Origin: Flexivirga endophytica
GTDB taxonomy: Bacteria > Actinomycetota > Actinomycetes > Actinomycetales > Dermatophilaceae
Reading direction: 5' to 3'
Assembly: GCF_014640635.1 (NCBI RefSeq)
Contig: NZ_BMHI01000001.1
Coordinates: 1 to 64,000 of the forward strand
Length of the DNA: 64,000 nucleotides
Position 1 is the first letter of the stretch, and every line of letters begins with the position of its first letter. Below, piece after piece: positions 7,537-16,945 of the stretch. Under the pieces are notes generated by a model. That model made no database searches. It saw only the letters and a list, made by a program, of their open reading frames with translations, and was not told where the DNA came from. Position numbers and translations under genes: made by a program.

Positions 7537-8154
7537 ATGTCCGACTCGAGCCCCGCCACAGATCCCACCACGGACGCCACCGCTCAGACCCTGGACGTAC
7601 GGGGCATGCGCAAGCCGGACAAGCACCCGACGATCTTCGCGACCTTCGGGGATCTCGCGGTCGGCGACTCCTTCGTGCTGGTCAACGATCATGACCCGAA
7701 ACACCTGCATGACGAGTTCGAGGCCGAATGGCCCGGCGGCTACGACTGGGAATACCTCAACCAGGAGATGCGCGACTGGCAGATCCGGATCACCCGGCGT
7801 TCGAGCACCCCGACCCCGCGGCCGCTCGGCCGGGCGGACGACCTCGGCGGCAAGCCGGGTGCGGACGGTGCCGTATGGCGCCTAGGTGGTCGCGACCGCG
7901 ACCTGGACGCCAGCGTGGTCGAGGTGCCTGCCGGTGTCGCCCTTGAGCCGCACCGTGGTCCGGGCTGCGATGTACTGGCCCACGTCCTGTCCGGTGATGG
8001 TGTCTTGGTCACCGAGGTCGGGCAACTCCCCTTGGCGGCAGGGGAACTCGTGCACGTCCCCGCGGGATCTACCCGCGGCTTCAGCGCGGGCGACGATGGG
8101 CTCCGGGTGCTGTTGGTGCAGCAGCGCCGGCAGGAACTCAAGCTCGGCCTCTGA
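7537..8154 (+). CDS. DUF2249 (SirA-like)-cupin fusion protein
   Basis: In this 205-residue protein, about residues 18-88 form a DUF2249 domain (LDVRGMRKPDKHPTIFATF, DHDPKHLHDEFEAEWPGGYDW), often found near nitric-oxide and denitrification genes. About residues 110-200 form a cupin (AGVALEPHRGPGCDVLAHVL, LAAGELVHVPAGSTRGF). The fusion pairs a presumed sulfur/NO-linked module with a sensor-like barrel. It is divergent from a cupin and a SufR-like regulator, so the three likely form a redox or NO response module. Biochemical function is unknown. Confidence 0.75.
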   Translation: MSDSSPATDPTTDATAQTLDVRGMRKPDKHPTIFATFGDLAVGDSFVLVNDHDPKHLHDEFEAEWPGGYDWEYLNQEMRDWQIRITRRSSTPTPRPLGRADDLGGKPGADGAVWRLGGRDRDLDASVVEVPAGVALEPHRGPGCDVLAHVLSGDGVLVTEVGQLPLAAGELVHVPAGSTRGFSAGDDGLRVLLVQQRRQELKLGL

Positions 8155-8172
8155 CGACCACACCCTGAATGT

Positions 8173-8240
8173 CGAATGACGGATTCTTCGCCGACTGACG
8201 ATCCGATCCGACCGTCAGTCGGCGAAGAAGCCGTCATTCG
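8173..8240. terminator. 28-bp stem bidirectional terminator
   Basis: Arms 8173-8200 and 8213-8240 pair over 28 bp with a single mismatch around a 12-base loop. It lies between convergent genes ending at 8154 and 8247. The stem is unusually long for a factor-independent terminator and contains two related words (GAATGACGG and GACTGACG). Confidence 0.8.
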
Positions 8241-8246
8241 GCGGGG

Positions 8247-11200
8247 TCATGCTGCAACCTGGATCGGCACGGCCCGACTGCGTATGACGAGGACGCCGCG
8301 CCCCGGAGCCGGTCGTCCGGCCGGACCCAGCCGGGCGCCGAGCAGGTCGCCGTCGCGACGCCCGGGCTGCAGGATGACGCCGGTCTGCCTACGTCGCAGC
8401 TCTGCCACCGCACCGCGGTAAGCGTTGCTGAGCGTGTCGGATCGTCCACTGGCACAGACGATCCCGCCATGCCGACGACCGTGCTGCAGATAGTCGGTGA
8501 CCAGGTCGTCGATCGGGGATCCGAGCATCTCGTCGAGGTCGTCGACCAGCAACACGCCGCCCGGGTGCTCGTTGAGCCAGGATGCGAGTGCCTCCGGCAC
8601 TCCGGCGTCGATGACCTCCGTGTCCGGCGGAAGCGACGCCGGAGCCCGGTGACCGCCGACCCAGCACATGGGTCGGTCGGAGAGCTGGTGCGCAACCGTC
8701 GCCAGCGCGGTCGTGCGGCCGCTGCGTGGCGGCCCGGCAATGAGCGCGGCCAGCTCACCGAACCCACCGAACGGCAGCCCGATCGGTGCGATGTCGCTGC
8801 CGCCGATGCCGAGGACGACCTGGTCCGTGGGGGACGGCAGGTCGGCCCGTCGGCACTGCTCCGGCATCGGCGCGAAACGGTGCACCTCGCTGGCACGCAT
8901 GCGCTTTGCGATCGATGAGATGTGCTGTGCCACAGCGGAACCCGTCAGGTCCACGATCGGTGTCGCGACCTGCAGCTCGAGCCCGTCCGGGCACACCACC
9001 GCCCGGCCCGGCGGCATCGTCTCGGGCAGGTCGGCGTCCCGCATGCCCAGCAGCACCGCGTCCCCGGAGTCCGCGAGCCGGAGGAGCAGCTTGCGGGGGA
9101 AACTGCTGACCACCCGGCCGGTCGCGAGGGTGCGTCCGCCGGTGGCGGCGGCATACAGCCCGACGGCGGAGCCGTCCCGGAGCAACTGGAGTAACTCATC
9201 GGTGAGCCGCCCGAGGGTCGTCTCCTCGCTGATCTCGGTGAGCGTCTCCCAGCCGTCGATGAGTAGCAGGATGCGGGGGAGGTGACCTCCTGAGCGTAGG
9301 TGCTCAGCGAAACCGCTGACCTGATCCCGCGCGAACTGCTGTTGCCGAGAACGGATTTCGCCGCTGAGCCACTGCACCAACTGGTTGATGCGGCCCGCGT
9401 CGTCCCGGTCGATGACGGCCCCCACCTGCGGCAGCGCGTCGAGGGATCCGAGGTTGGACCCGGCGTCGATGACATAGACCGCCAGGCCCTGCTGTGGCCA
9501 GGTGCGGGCGGCTTGCACGGCGATGGTCCGTAGCAGCGATGACCGGCCGCTGCGTGGTCCGCCGATGACCGCCAGGTGTCCGTCGGCGTCGAGGTCCCAC
9601 GCGATCGGCCGTGTGGTCTGCTCCTGTGGGACATCCGTGAGGCCGAACGGGATCGCTTCCGACCGGCACGGCTCGCCGCCCACGCTGTGCGGCACCCCCC
9701 GCAGGTCGTCGACGGTCACGGAGGCCGGAAGTGGTTGCAGCCAGGGGGATTCGGGAACGTTGACGGCCAGCTCTGCACTCGCGGCCGTGACCGCTGCGAC
9801 CACACGTTGCAGATCGGTCGGCCCTCCGGGCTCGTCGAGTGCGCTCAGCCGGGTCGGTGCGCGGCCGGCGTCCGCGACGGACACCTCGATGTCGGCCGTG
9901 TCGCCGGTGCTGCACCCGCCGATCCGGGCGGTCTGGAACGTCACCGGCCGCCCGCCGCCGGTGCGGATGATCGCACGGCCCGGGAGTGCTGCCGATATCT
10001 GCGCGGCATCGGCGGCGTCGATCACGTCCTGCGAGTCGGAGCTGTCACGCACGCGCAAAGCGATGCGCAGGTTGACGTTGGCCCGGATGTCCGCGGAGAC
10101 CACGCCGGCGGGACGCTGCGTCGCCAGCACGAGGTGTACGCCGAGCGAACGCCCCACGGCGGCCAACCGGACCAAGCCGGAGATGAAGTCCGGCATCTCC
10201 TCGGCCAGGACCCGGAACTCGTCGATGACGAGAACCAGTCGGGCGAGTGTCGCCACACCCGGAATCCGTTGGTAATCCTCGATGTCCTTGGCCCCGACGG
10301 CGGCCAGCACCTGCTCGCGACGACGGACCTCCGCGCCGAGCGACGTCAGCGCCCGGGCGGTCAGATGAGCATCCAGATCGGTGACGAGGCCGACGGTGTG
10401 CGGCAGCAGTGCGCAATCCTGGAACGCCGCACCGCCCTTGTAATCGACGAGCACGAAGACCATCTCGTCCGGACGGTTCGCGAGGGCCAGCGACGTCACC
10501 AGAGTCTGCAGCAACTCCGACTTGCCCGCTCCGGTGGTGCCCGCGATCAGTCCGTGTGGGCCATCGGTAGCCAGGTCGATGCGGAGGACCCCGTCGACGG
10601 TCAGGCCCAACGGAGCGACGGTCGACCGGGGCGTCATACGCCATTGGTCGCGGACGCGTGTGGCGTCAGTGGCATCGCAGCCGGCGGAGCGCCATACGTC
10701 CAGCAGCGCGGCGCGATCGGGCAGTGCGCCGGAGCCGACGTCGGGAGTGGCGTCGCGGATGCCCGCCAGCCTGGTGGCGACGGCGCGGGCGAGCGTGGCA
10801 TCGGGCAGGTCGGGGCAGCCGGTGGCGTTGACCGTGCCCGCGATCGTGACCGTGGTGCTGGTCGGGACACCGATCGACACCTGGCACTCGGCGGGTAGGT
10901 CTCCGTCATCACCGACCGCGATCAGCGCGACACCAGCACGTTCGACCTCCCGCAGCAGCGCGGTGACCTCCGGCCGATTGCTGAGCCGCGCGCAGTCGTC
11001 GAGTATGACGACGGTCGACACCACCGGCGTCTCGTTGTGCAAGCTCGGACTGTCGTTCTTCTCCGGCAACAGCTCGGAAAGTGCACGGGTGCAGGCATTT
11101 TCGTCGGTCTCGAGGTCGACGATGGTGCTCGCGGAGTGTGGTGTGCCGGTGACGTGCGGCAGGGCGGTGGCCCAGGCCCAACGCTTCCGGGCGGCGGTGC

Positions 11201-12491
11201 TGTCACAGACGATGACGAAGCGCAGGAAGTGCGGTGACTGCCACGCCGCCAACTGGAGGACGATCCCCTGCGTCATACGGGCACGATCGGCGGCAGCTCC
11301 GGAGACGCCGATCACTCGGGCGTCGTTGGCGGAGAAGGAGATCGGTGCGTTCGGCAGCAGGAGTGTCTCGGTGCCGCGGCCACCGCCGGTCACCCGCACC
11401 TGACTGGGGATCCGGCCGGTGCCGACCCGGCACACCAGGTAGTCGTGATGTGACGGCGCACGCGACCACAGCCGCCCGTCGCGTGCGATGGCGGTCCGCA
11501 GCGTCTCGCTGATCGGCGGCGTGATCCGACGCCGTATGCCGAGCTCGGTGTCCACCGCCGATTGCTTGTCGTCGTCGAGGCGGCGCAGCGCATCGGCATA
11601 CTCCGCACGCTGCGTCTTGGCCCGGCTCGATCCGCCCTGGCGTTCGGTGACGTGTTGACCGATCATCATCACCGGGCCCAGCAACGCGAACATCAGGAAC
11701 ATCGCGTTGTGCATCACGACCACCATGACCAGCGCCAGGATCGCGGGCAGCACGATGACCGGCCACGGCAGTTTGTGCCGCTCGGGCTTGCGGGGAGGCG
11801 TTGGTCGATCGAGCTCGATCTCGTTGATCTCCAACGGTGTTCGCGGCGCTCGTTGGAACGGCACGCGGCACGAGTCATCGGTGAGCACGGAGTCGTCGGC
11901 TGAGAGTGAGCGTTCGAGCGCGAAGGTCGTCGACCCGGCACGCAGTCGTTGCCCGGCGCGCAACTCCACCGGGCGCTCCGCCGCCAGCGGCCGGTCGTCG
12001 ATGCGGCTGCCGTTGGTGGACCCGGTGTCGGAGACCATCGCCCGGCCCTGGTCGAGCCCGACGATCAAGTGCGTGCGGGAGAGGTCCGGGTCCCGCAGCG
12101 TGAGGGTGTTGGACGAGGCGCGACCGATGCGTTGCACCTGCCGGCCCAGCGCGGTGCGCGCCCCGACCTCGGGCCCCTCGGTGACGACCAATTCGAGTAG
12201 ATGACGGGAGTCGGCCGCGGTCGGGTGTCTGCTCAGTTGCACGCCGTTGATCAGCGGCGGGTGCCCGAGAGGCGTGTCCTCGGCAAGCAGTCGGCTGCCG
12301 GCATACAGCTGATCGGGCACGGCGATGCCACATCCGCTGATGGCCTCGCGTGCCGCCGACCAGGTCGTGCCCTCCGGCGCGCGCACACAGACGGTGATCG
12401 GGTCGCCGTTCGCGGGCACCAGGTGCACGCGCAGCGCGCGCTCGGAGGCGCTGCGCGTGGCGGTAGGAGTCTCGGTCGCAGCTGTGGTCAT
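8247..12491 (-). CDS. FHA-FtsK/SpoIIIE (EccC/EssC-type) triple-ATPase membrane protein
   Basis: The start chosen is ATG 12491; a GTG at 12560 would only add a basic, unsupported leader. The 1414-aa protein has an FHA domain at about residues 96-190 (RIGRASSNTLTL, SRTHLIV, STNGSRI), two membrane helices at about 242-277, then three P-loop domains: GTTGAGKS near 651 with LVDYKGG near 683, GGPRSGRSS near 977 and GPPRSGRTT near 1253. Domain 1 is canonical; in 2 and 3 the Walker A lysine is arginine, as in the regulatory ATPase domains of EccC/EssC. This architecture is the motor of type VII secretion. No WXG100, EccB/D/E or mycosin genes are nearby. It is divergent from the tad operon across 258 bp. 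Confidence 0.88.
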   Translation of the reverse strand: MTTAATETPTATRSASERALRVHLVPANGDPITVCVRAPEGTTWSAAREAISGCGIAVPDQLYAGSRLLAEDTPLGHPPLINGVQLSRHPTAADSRHLLELVVTEGPEVGARTALGRQVQRIGRASSNTLTLRDPDLSRTHLIVGLDQGRAMVSDTGSTNGSRIDDRPLAAERPVELRAGQRLRAGSTTFALERSLSADDSVLTDDSCRVPFQRAPRTPLEINEIELDRPTPPRKPERHKLPWPVIVLPAILALVMVVVMHNAMFLMFALLGPVMMIGQHVTERQGGSSRAKTQRAEYADALRRLDDDKQSAVDTELGIRRRITPPISETLRTAIARDGRLWSRAPSHHDYLVCRVGTGRIPSQVRVTGGGRGTETLLLPNAPISFSANDARVIGVSGAAADRARMTQGIVLQLAAWQSPHFLRFVIVCDSTAARKRWAWATALPHVTGTPHSASTIVDLETDENACTRALSELLPEKNDSPSLHNETPVVSTVVILDDCARLSNRPEVTALLREVERAGVALIAVGDDGDLPAECQVSIGVPTSTTVTIAGTVNATGCPDLPDATLARAVATRLAGIRDATPDVGSGALPDRAALLDVWRSAGCDATDATRVRDQWRMTPRSTVAPLGLTVDGVLRIDLATDGPHGLIAGTTGAGKSELLQTLVTSLALANRPDEMVFVLVDYKGGAAFQDCALLPHTVGLVTDLDAHLTARALTSLGAEVRRREQVLAAVGAKDIEDYQRIPGVATLARLVLVIDEFRVLAEEMPDFISGLVRLAAVGRSLGVHLVLATQRPAGVVSADIRANVNLRIALRVRDSSDSQDVIDAADAAQISAALPGRAIIRTGGGRPVTFQTARIGGCSTGDTADIEVSVADAGRAPTRLSALDEPGGPTDLQRVVAAVTAASAELAVNVPESPWLQPLPASVTVDDLRGVPHSVGGEPCRSEAIPFGLTDVPQEQTTRPIAWDLDADGHLAVIGGPRSGRSSLLRTIAVQAARTWPQQGLAVYVIDAGSNLGSLDALPQVGAVIDRDDAGRINQLVQWLSGEIRSRQQQFARDQVSGFAEHLRSGGHLPRILLLIDGWETLTEISEETTLGRLTDELLQLLRDGSAVGLYAAATGGRTLATGRVVSSFPRKLLLRLADSGDAVLLGMRDADLPETMPPGRAVVCPDGLELQVATPIVDLTGSAVAQHISSIAKRMRASEVHRFAPMPEQCRRADLPSPTDQVVLGIGGSDIAPIGLPFGGFGELAALIAGPPRSGRTTALATVAHQLSDRPMCWVGGHRAPASLPPDTEVIDAGVPEALASWLNEHPGGVLLVDDLDEMLGSPIDDLVTDYLQHGRRHGGIVCASGRSDTLSNAYRGAVAELRRRQTGVILQPGRRDGDLLGARLGPAGRPAPGRGVLVIRSRAVPIQVAA

Positions 12492-12749
12492 GTGGCGATT
12501 CTCAGCCGATCGGGGGCACCCCTGCTGCGCGGAGGACCGCCGCCTGTGGATAACCTCCACGGGCTGTCCGGGTGGTGGATGCTCAGGGGAGATCGATCGG
12601 AACGACGCCGGGGCAGGGTGTCCGAGGGTTGGTCACAAAGGTATGGCGTTGGTAAATCTTTTGGCCGATCGCGCCATCCCGGGCCGGTTCATGTGTTTTA
12701 TGTCCAGGTTCACTGCGGACGTGGACGCGAGTTTCAGGGGAGGTGTCCG
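12492..12749. promoter_or_regulatory. Divergent intergenic region, FHA-FtsK gene and tad operon
   Basis: This 258-bp region must hold the promoters of both the FtsK-type gene and the tad operon. The only element seen is the ribosome binding site AGGGGAGGTG (12736-12745) before the ATPase start at 12750. No clear palindrome or sigma-factor consensus was found. Confidence 0.5.
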
Positions 12750-13973
12750 ATGGATGGCGCAGATGTCATCGAGGACGAGATCCGCGAGCTGATCCGTCGG
12801 CAACGACTGGATCCGGCCCATGACCAGCAGGTGCTCCACGCCTTGGTGCGGGACGCGGTGCAGGACTACGAGGAGCGCAGCCTGCACGGCGGTCTGGCGC
12901 CGCTCGGCGACCGGGAGAAAGCCACTCAGCGCGTTCTGGACGCCGTTCTGGGTTACGGCCCGTTGCAGCCCTACCTCGACGATCCGACGATCGAGGAGAT
13001 CTGGATCAACGAACCGGAGCGGGTGTTCGTGGCGCGCCAGGGCGTGTCGGAGCTGACGCCGACCATCCTGACCGGCGAGCAGGTTCGCACCCTCGTCGAG
13101 CGGATGCTGAAGCCCAGCGGCCGCCGCATCGACCTCAGCTCGCCGTTCGTGGACGCGACACTGCCCGACGGCAGTCGACTGCACGTGGCCATCCCGGACA
13201 TCACCCGCAGCCACTGGCTGATCAACATCCGCAAGTTCGTGGCACGGGCCCGGCACCTGGACGACCTGGTGCGGCTCGGCACGATCACCGCCCCCGCTGC
13301 GAGGTTCCTCGGCGCGGCCGTCTCCTCGGGCCTCAACATCCTGGTCGCGGGCGGCACCCAGGCCGGAAAGACGACCACGCTCAACTGCCTGGCCAGTGCC
13401 ATCCCGTCGATGGAGCGCGTCGTCTCCTGCGAGGAAGTCTTCGAACTGCAGCTGAGCCTGCGCGACTGGGCGGCGATGCAGTGCCGGCAGCCGAGTCTGG
13501 AGGGCACCGGTGAGATCCCGTTGCGCCGGCTGGTCAAAGAAGCACTGCGGATGCGCCCGTCGCGCATCGTGGTCGGTGAGGTCCGGCAGGAGGAGAGCCT
13601 GGACCTGCTGATCGCGCTCAACTCAGGACTCCCGGGTATGGCGACCCTGCACGCCAACTCGGCCCGCGAGGCCATCGTCAAGATGTGCACGTTGCCGCTG
13701 CTCGCGGGACCCAACGTCAGCTCCACCTTCGTTGTCCCGACCGTCGCTGCGTCGATCGATCTCGTGGTCCACATCGCGCTGGACCGGGACGGTGCGCGTC
13801 GGGTCCGCGAGATCGTCGCCGTGCCGGGACGGGTGGAGGGTGACGTCGTCGAACTCGCCGACATCTTCGTGCAACGCGACGGTCGCCTGGTGCGCGGCAG
13901 CGGGTTCCCCACGCACGAGGAGCAGTTCCACCGAGCCGGCTACAACGTGGCCGAGCTGTTGGGGGAGCGGTGA
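12750..13973 (+). CDS. tadA: TadA/CpaF-family secretion ATPase
   Basis: ATG 12750 follows AGGGGAGGTG at ideal spacing. The 407-residue protein has the CpaF N-terminal domain (GYGPLQPYLDDPTIEEIWIN), Walker A GGTQAGKTT at about 201-209, the Asp-box-like VSCEEVFELQ and Walker B RIVVGEVRQEE. It is the hexameric ATPase that drives Flp-type pilus assembly at the cytoplasmic membrane. It heads a tight operon with TadB, TadC, pilin and TadE/G-like genes. Its stop overlaps the tadB GTG by four bases. No TadZ localisation factor is present. Confidence 0.92.
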   Translation: MDGADVIEDEIRELIRRQRLDPAHDQQVLHALVRDAVQDYEERSLHGGLAPLGDREKATQRVLDAVLGYGPLQPYLDDPTIEEIWINEPERVFVARQGVSELTPTILTGEQVRTLVERMLKPSGRRIDLSSPFVDATLPDGSRLHVAIPDITRSHWLINIRKFVARARHLDDLVRLGTITAPAARFLGAAVSSGLNILVAGGTQAGKTTTLNCLASAIPSMERVVSCEEVFELQLSLRDWAAMQCRQPSLEGTGEIPLRRLVKEALRMRPSRIVVGEVRQEESLDLLIALNSGLPGMATLHANSAREAIVKMCTLPLLAGPNVSSTFVVPTVAASIDLVVHIALDRDGARRVREIVAVPGRVEGDVVELADIFVQRDGRLVRGSGFPTHEEQFHRAGYNVAELLGER

Positions 13974-14833
13974 ACACTGTTCTGCCGCTGATGTTCGGGG
14001 CGGGACTGCTGTGCATCTGGTGGTCGTTCTGGCCGCGCGAGGAGACTCCCGCGCAACGATCACGCGCGACGATGCGCGATCAGTTGAACGACGAGGTCGT
14101 GCAGTCCGCCATCAACGGACTCACCTTGACCCGGCTGCTGTGGATGTCCGGCTGTCTGGGCGCGTTCGTGCTGTTGGTGGTGATGGCAGCCACCGCGGTG
14201 CCGGCCATCGCGGTGGCGTTCGCGGCAATCGCGGCATACCTGCCGATCGCCGTGGTGCGTGGCAAGGCGCGTCGGCGCCGCAGCCAGTTGCGTGACCTGT
14301 GGCCGGACGTCGTCGACCACATCGCATCAGCGGTGCGTGCCGGTCTGGCACTGCCGGAGTCGCTGTCGCAGCTGGCCATCCGCGGACCGGAGGAGCTCCG
14401 GCCGGCGTTCGCGGAGTTCGCGCACGACTACCGTGCGACGGGGCGTTTCCACGAGTGCCTCGACGCGTTGAAGCATCGGCTCAGCGACCCAGTGGCCGAC
14501 CGGCTGGTGGAGTCGTTGCGGATCGCCCGCGAGGTCGGCGGCACCGACCTCGGCAAGTTGTTGCGCACCCTGTCGACCTTCCTGCGTGATGACGCGCGCA
14601 CTCGTGCCGAGCTCGAGGCGCGGCAGTCCTGGACCGTCAACGCGGCTCGGCTCGCTGTCGCGGCTCCGTGGATCGTGTTGGCAATGCTGGCAACTCGTGG
14701 AGACTCATTGGCGGCATACAGGGAGCCCGGCGGTGTGGTCGTGCTGATTATCGGCACCGCAGTGACGTTCGTCGCCTACCGCGTGATGCGCCGCATCGGA
14801 CGACTCCCGGTCGAAGCACGAGTGCTGCGATGA
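13970..14833 (+). CDS. tadB: TadB-like type II secretion F-family membrane protein
   Basis: The 287-aa product has N-terminal membrane helices at about residues 5-22 and 55-90, a cytoplasmic T2SSF domain (VVDHIASAVRAGLALPESLSQLA, LRIAREVGGTDLGKLLRTLS) and two C-terminal helices. TadB and TadC form the inner-membrane platform on which the TadA ATPase acts. It begins at GTG within the overlap GTGA with the upstream stop and ends in an ATGA overlap with tadC. Confidence 0.88.
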   Translation: MNTVLPLMFGAGLLCIWWSFWPREETPAQRSRATMRDQLNDEVVQSAINGLTLTRLLWMSGCLGAFVLLVVMAATAVPAIAVAFAAIAAYLPIAVVRGKARRRRSQLRDLWPDVVDHIASAVRAGLALPESLSQLAIRGPEELRPAFAEFAHDYRATGRFHECLDALKHRLSDPVADRLVESLRIAREVGGTDLGKLLRTLSTFLRDDARTRAELEARQSWTVNAARLAVAAPWIVLAMLATRGDSLAAYREPGGVVVLIIGTAVTFVAYRVMRRIGRLPVEARVLR

Positions 14834-15762
14834 TCGCGACCTACACGTGGTTCGGCGCCCTGCTCGGGCTGGTCGCGGGCGTCGGCATCCTGCTGATGTA
14901 TGTCGGCCTGCCCATCCACCGCAAGCCGGACCTCAGCTCCCGGATCGAGCCCTACGTCCGTGATGCCCCGATGCCGTCCCGGCTGTTGTCGACCCCTACC
15001 GACCGGTTGGACGTCAACCAGGTGCTCGCACCGGTGCTGCGCAGGATGGGCAAATACGTCGACCAGGTCCTCGGTGGGGCGACGTCGGTCCGCACCCGGT
15101 TGGAGCGCGCCGGTCAGCCACCGGACCTCGAAGGCTTCCGCGCCCAGCAGGCCCTGTGGGGCCTTGTCGCGATGGTCGTCGGTGGTCTCTACGTCTCACT
15201 TACGTTCGTCGGCGGTAGCGGATCACCGGCGCGGGCCATCCTGATCCTGTCGATCGCATTCGCCTGCGGGGTCGTCCTGCGCGACCAGACCCTGACGCGC
15301 GCAGCCGAGCATCGCGAGCAGCAGATCCTCGCTGAGTTCCCTGCAGTGGCAGAGATGCTCGCGCTCGCCGTGACCGCCGGCGAAGGCGCGGCCGCAGCGC
15401 TCGAGCGGGTCGCTGACCTGTCCTCCGGAGAGCTGTCCGGAGAGCTCTCCCGCTGCCTGGTCGATGCCCGCTCCGGATCCAGTTTGCCCGAGGCATTGCA
15501 GGGACTGGCCGATCGCACCGGCGTGCCGAGCCTGTCCCGATTCGTCGACGGCGTCGTCATCGCGGTCGAGCGCGGCACACCGCTGGCCGACGTGATGCGG
15601 GCGCAGGCACAGGATGCCCGCGACTCCAGCAAGCAACAACTGATCGAGCTCGGCGGTCGTCGCGAGCTGATGATGATGGTCCCGGTGGTGTTTCTCGTCT
15701 TGCCGGTGACCGTGCTCTTCGCGATCTTCCCCGGACTCGGAGTCCTCAACATGTCCATCTGA
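14830..15762 (+). CDS. tadC: TadC-like type II secretion F-family membrane protein
   Basis: The start is ATG 14830, in an ATGA overlap with tadB; the longer in-frame extension into tadB is not used. The product (310 aa) has membrane helices at about residues 5-25, 110-150 and 280-305 and a T2SSF domain (LAVTAGEGAAAALERVADLSSG, RFVDGVVIAVERGTPLADVM). It is the second platform subunit of the Flp pilus machine. The pilin gene follows 66 bp downstream with its own strong ribosome binding site. Confidence 0.9.
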   Translation: MIATYTWFGALLGLVAGVGILLMYVGLPIHRKPDLSSRIEPYVRDAPMPSRLLSTPTDRLDVNQVLAPVLRRMGKYVDQVLGGATSVRTRLERAGQPPDLEGFRAQQALWGLVAMVVGGLYVSLTFVGGSGSPARAILILSIAFACGVVLRDQTLTRAAEHREQQILAEFPAVAEMLALAVTAGEGAAAALERVADLSSGELSGELSRCLVDARSGSSLPEALQGLADRTGVPSLSRFVDGVVIAVERGTPLADVMRAQAQDARDSSKQQLIELGGRRELMMMVPVVFLVLPVTVLFAIFPGLGVLNMSI

Positions 15763-15828
15763 GGCTCGGCGTCCGACCGCGGATGCCGCGCCACCCCGTC
15801 ACGGCAGTTCACATCACCAGGAGGAAAC

Positions 15829-16050
15829 ATGACCGTCATTGCGAAGATGCAGTCGCGCACCATCCGCGCCGTCTACACACTGCAGGAGCGCCTCGACACC
15901 GAGGATCGGGAACGCGGAGACGTGCCCGGCTGGGTGCTGATCACGATCATGACGGCCGGGCTCGTCACGGCACTGTGGGCGACAGCGCAGGGCGCGCTGA
16001 CCGGACTCTTCAACTCCGCCGTCCACGGCGTCACCGGCGGAGGAAAGTAG
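15829..16050 (+). CDS. Flp-type pilin precursor-like protein
   Basis: The 73-residue product has a charged N-terminal leader (about 1-31), a Gly-Asp junction (RERGDVPGW) and one long hydrophobic helix VLITIMTAGLVTALWATAQG, then a short Gly-rich tail. The size, layout and position after tadC fit an actinobacterial Flp pilin that is cut by a prepilin peptidase and polymerised. The canonical GXXXXEY cleavage motif is not exact, so the cleavage site is uncertain. AGGAGG precedes the ATG at ideal spacing, as expected for an abundant structural protein. No prepilin peptidase gene is in the window. Confidence 0.8.
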   Translation: MTVIAKMQSRTIRAVYTLQERLDTEDRERGDVPGWVLITIMTAGLVTALWATAQGALTGLFNSAVHGVTGGGK

Positions 16051-16053
16051 TCC

Positions 16054-16470
16054 GTGCGGGCGCTCCGCCGACGCGTGTTGCAGCGTCAGCTGTACGGTGA
16101 CGAAAGTGGCTCTGCCACCGCCGAATTCGCGCTTGTCGGTGCGCTCGTGGTGCTCTTCTTCCTCGCGGCGTTCCAAGTCGGCTTCTCGCTCTACGTCCGC
16201 AACACCCTGATCGAGAACGCCGCGGAAGGCGCCCGCTACGGAGCGCGCGCCGACGCGACGCCGGCGATGGGCGCCCAGCGCACCGCCGAGTTGATCCGTG
16301 CCGGTCTCGCCGATCGGTATGCCGACAATGTCTCGGCCACCACCGAGGTCGAGGGTGGTGCACGCGTCGTCAAGGTCACCGTGCGCGCACCACTGCCGAT
16401 CGTCGGACCGTTCGGTCCGTCGCAGTCCTTGAACGTGTCGGGCCGGGCGTATGCGGAGGCACAACAGTGA
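16054..16470 (+). CDS. TadE-like pseudopilin
   Basis: This 138-residue protein carries the TadE-family signature ESGSATAEFALVGALVVLFFLAAFQ at about 16-41, with the conserved Glu at the start of the single membrane helix, followed by a secreted domain of alternating strands. The GTG lies three bases after the pilin stop. It is one of three consecutive TadE/TadG-like genes that probably supply minor pilins. A GTG four bases before its end starts the next gene. Confidence 0.85.
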   Translation: MRALRRRVLQRQLYGDESGSATAEFALVGALVVLFFLAAFQVGFSLYVRNTLIENAAEGARYGARADATPAMGAQRTAELIRAGLADRYADNVSATTEVEGGARVVKVTVRAPLPIVGPFGPSQSLNVSGRAYAEAQQ

Positions 16471-16943
16471 GATCCGTGAGAAACGGCGCGCTGGCTCGTT
16501 GGCTGCGCCGGCGGCTGGGTGAGGCCGACGACCGCGGCAGCGCACTGATCGAATTCATCGTCATCGGCCTGCTGCTGACGCTGCCGGTCTTCTACCTCAT
16601 CATCGCGCTGGCGCGGCTGCAGGCGGGGACGTACGCCGTCGCGGAGGCGGCCCGCGAATCGTCGCGGATGTTCGTGACCGCCGACAGCGATGGTGCCGGG
16701 GAGGCCAGGGCACGCGCGGCGGCCGGCATGTCGTTCACGGACCAGGGTTTCAGCGGTGAGGGGTCGATCAAGATGCGCTGTAGCAAGCAACCGTGCCTGA
16801 GTCCGGACTCGGTCATCGAGGGCGTCGCGGACCTGGACGTCGACCTGCCGCTGATCCCGGACTTCCTGCGCGGTGCGGTGCCGTCGAGCATCCACCTGCA
16901 CTCCCGGCACGTCGAGGTCGTCGACCACTACAAGGCACGTTGA
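16467..16943 (+). CDS. TadE/TadG-like minor pilin
   Basis: This 158-residue protein has the signature DRGSALIEFIVIGLLLTLPVFY (about 22-43), equivalent to the TadE motif, with Glu preceding the hydrophobic helix. The exported part has two cysteines six residues apart (CSKQPC) that could form a disulfide. It starts at GTG, overlapping the previous stop by four bases. Confidence 0.82.
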   Translation: MRSVRNGALARWLRRRLGEADDRGSALIEFIVIGLLLTLPVFYLIIALARLQAGTYAVAEAARESSRMFVTADSDGAGEARARAAAGMSFTDQGFSGEGSIKMRCSKQPCLSPDSVIEGVADLDVDLPLIPDFLRGAVPSSIHLHSRHVEVVDHYKAR

Positions 16944-16945
16944 GC

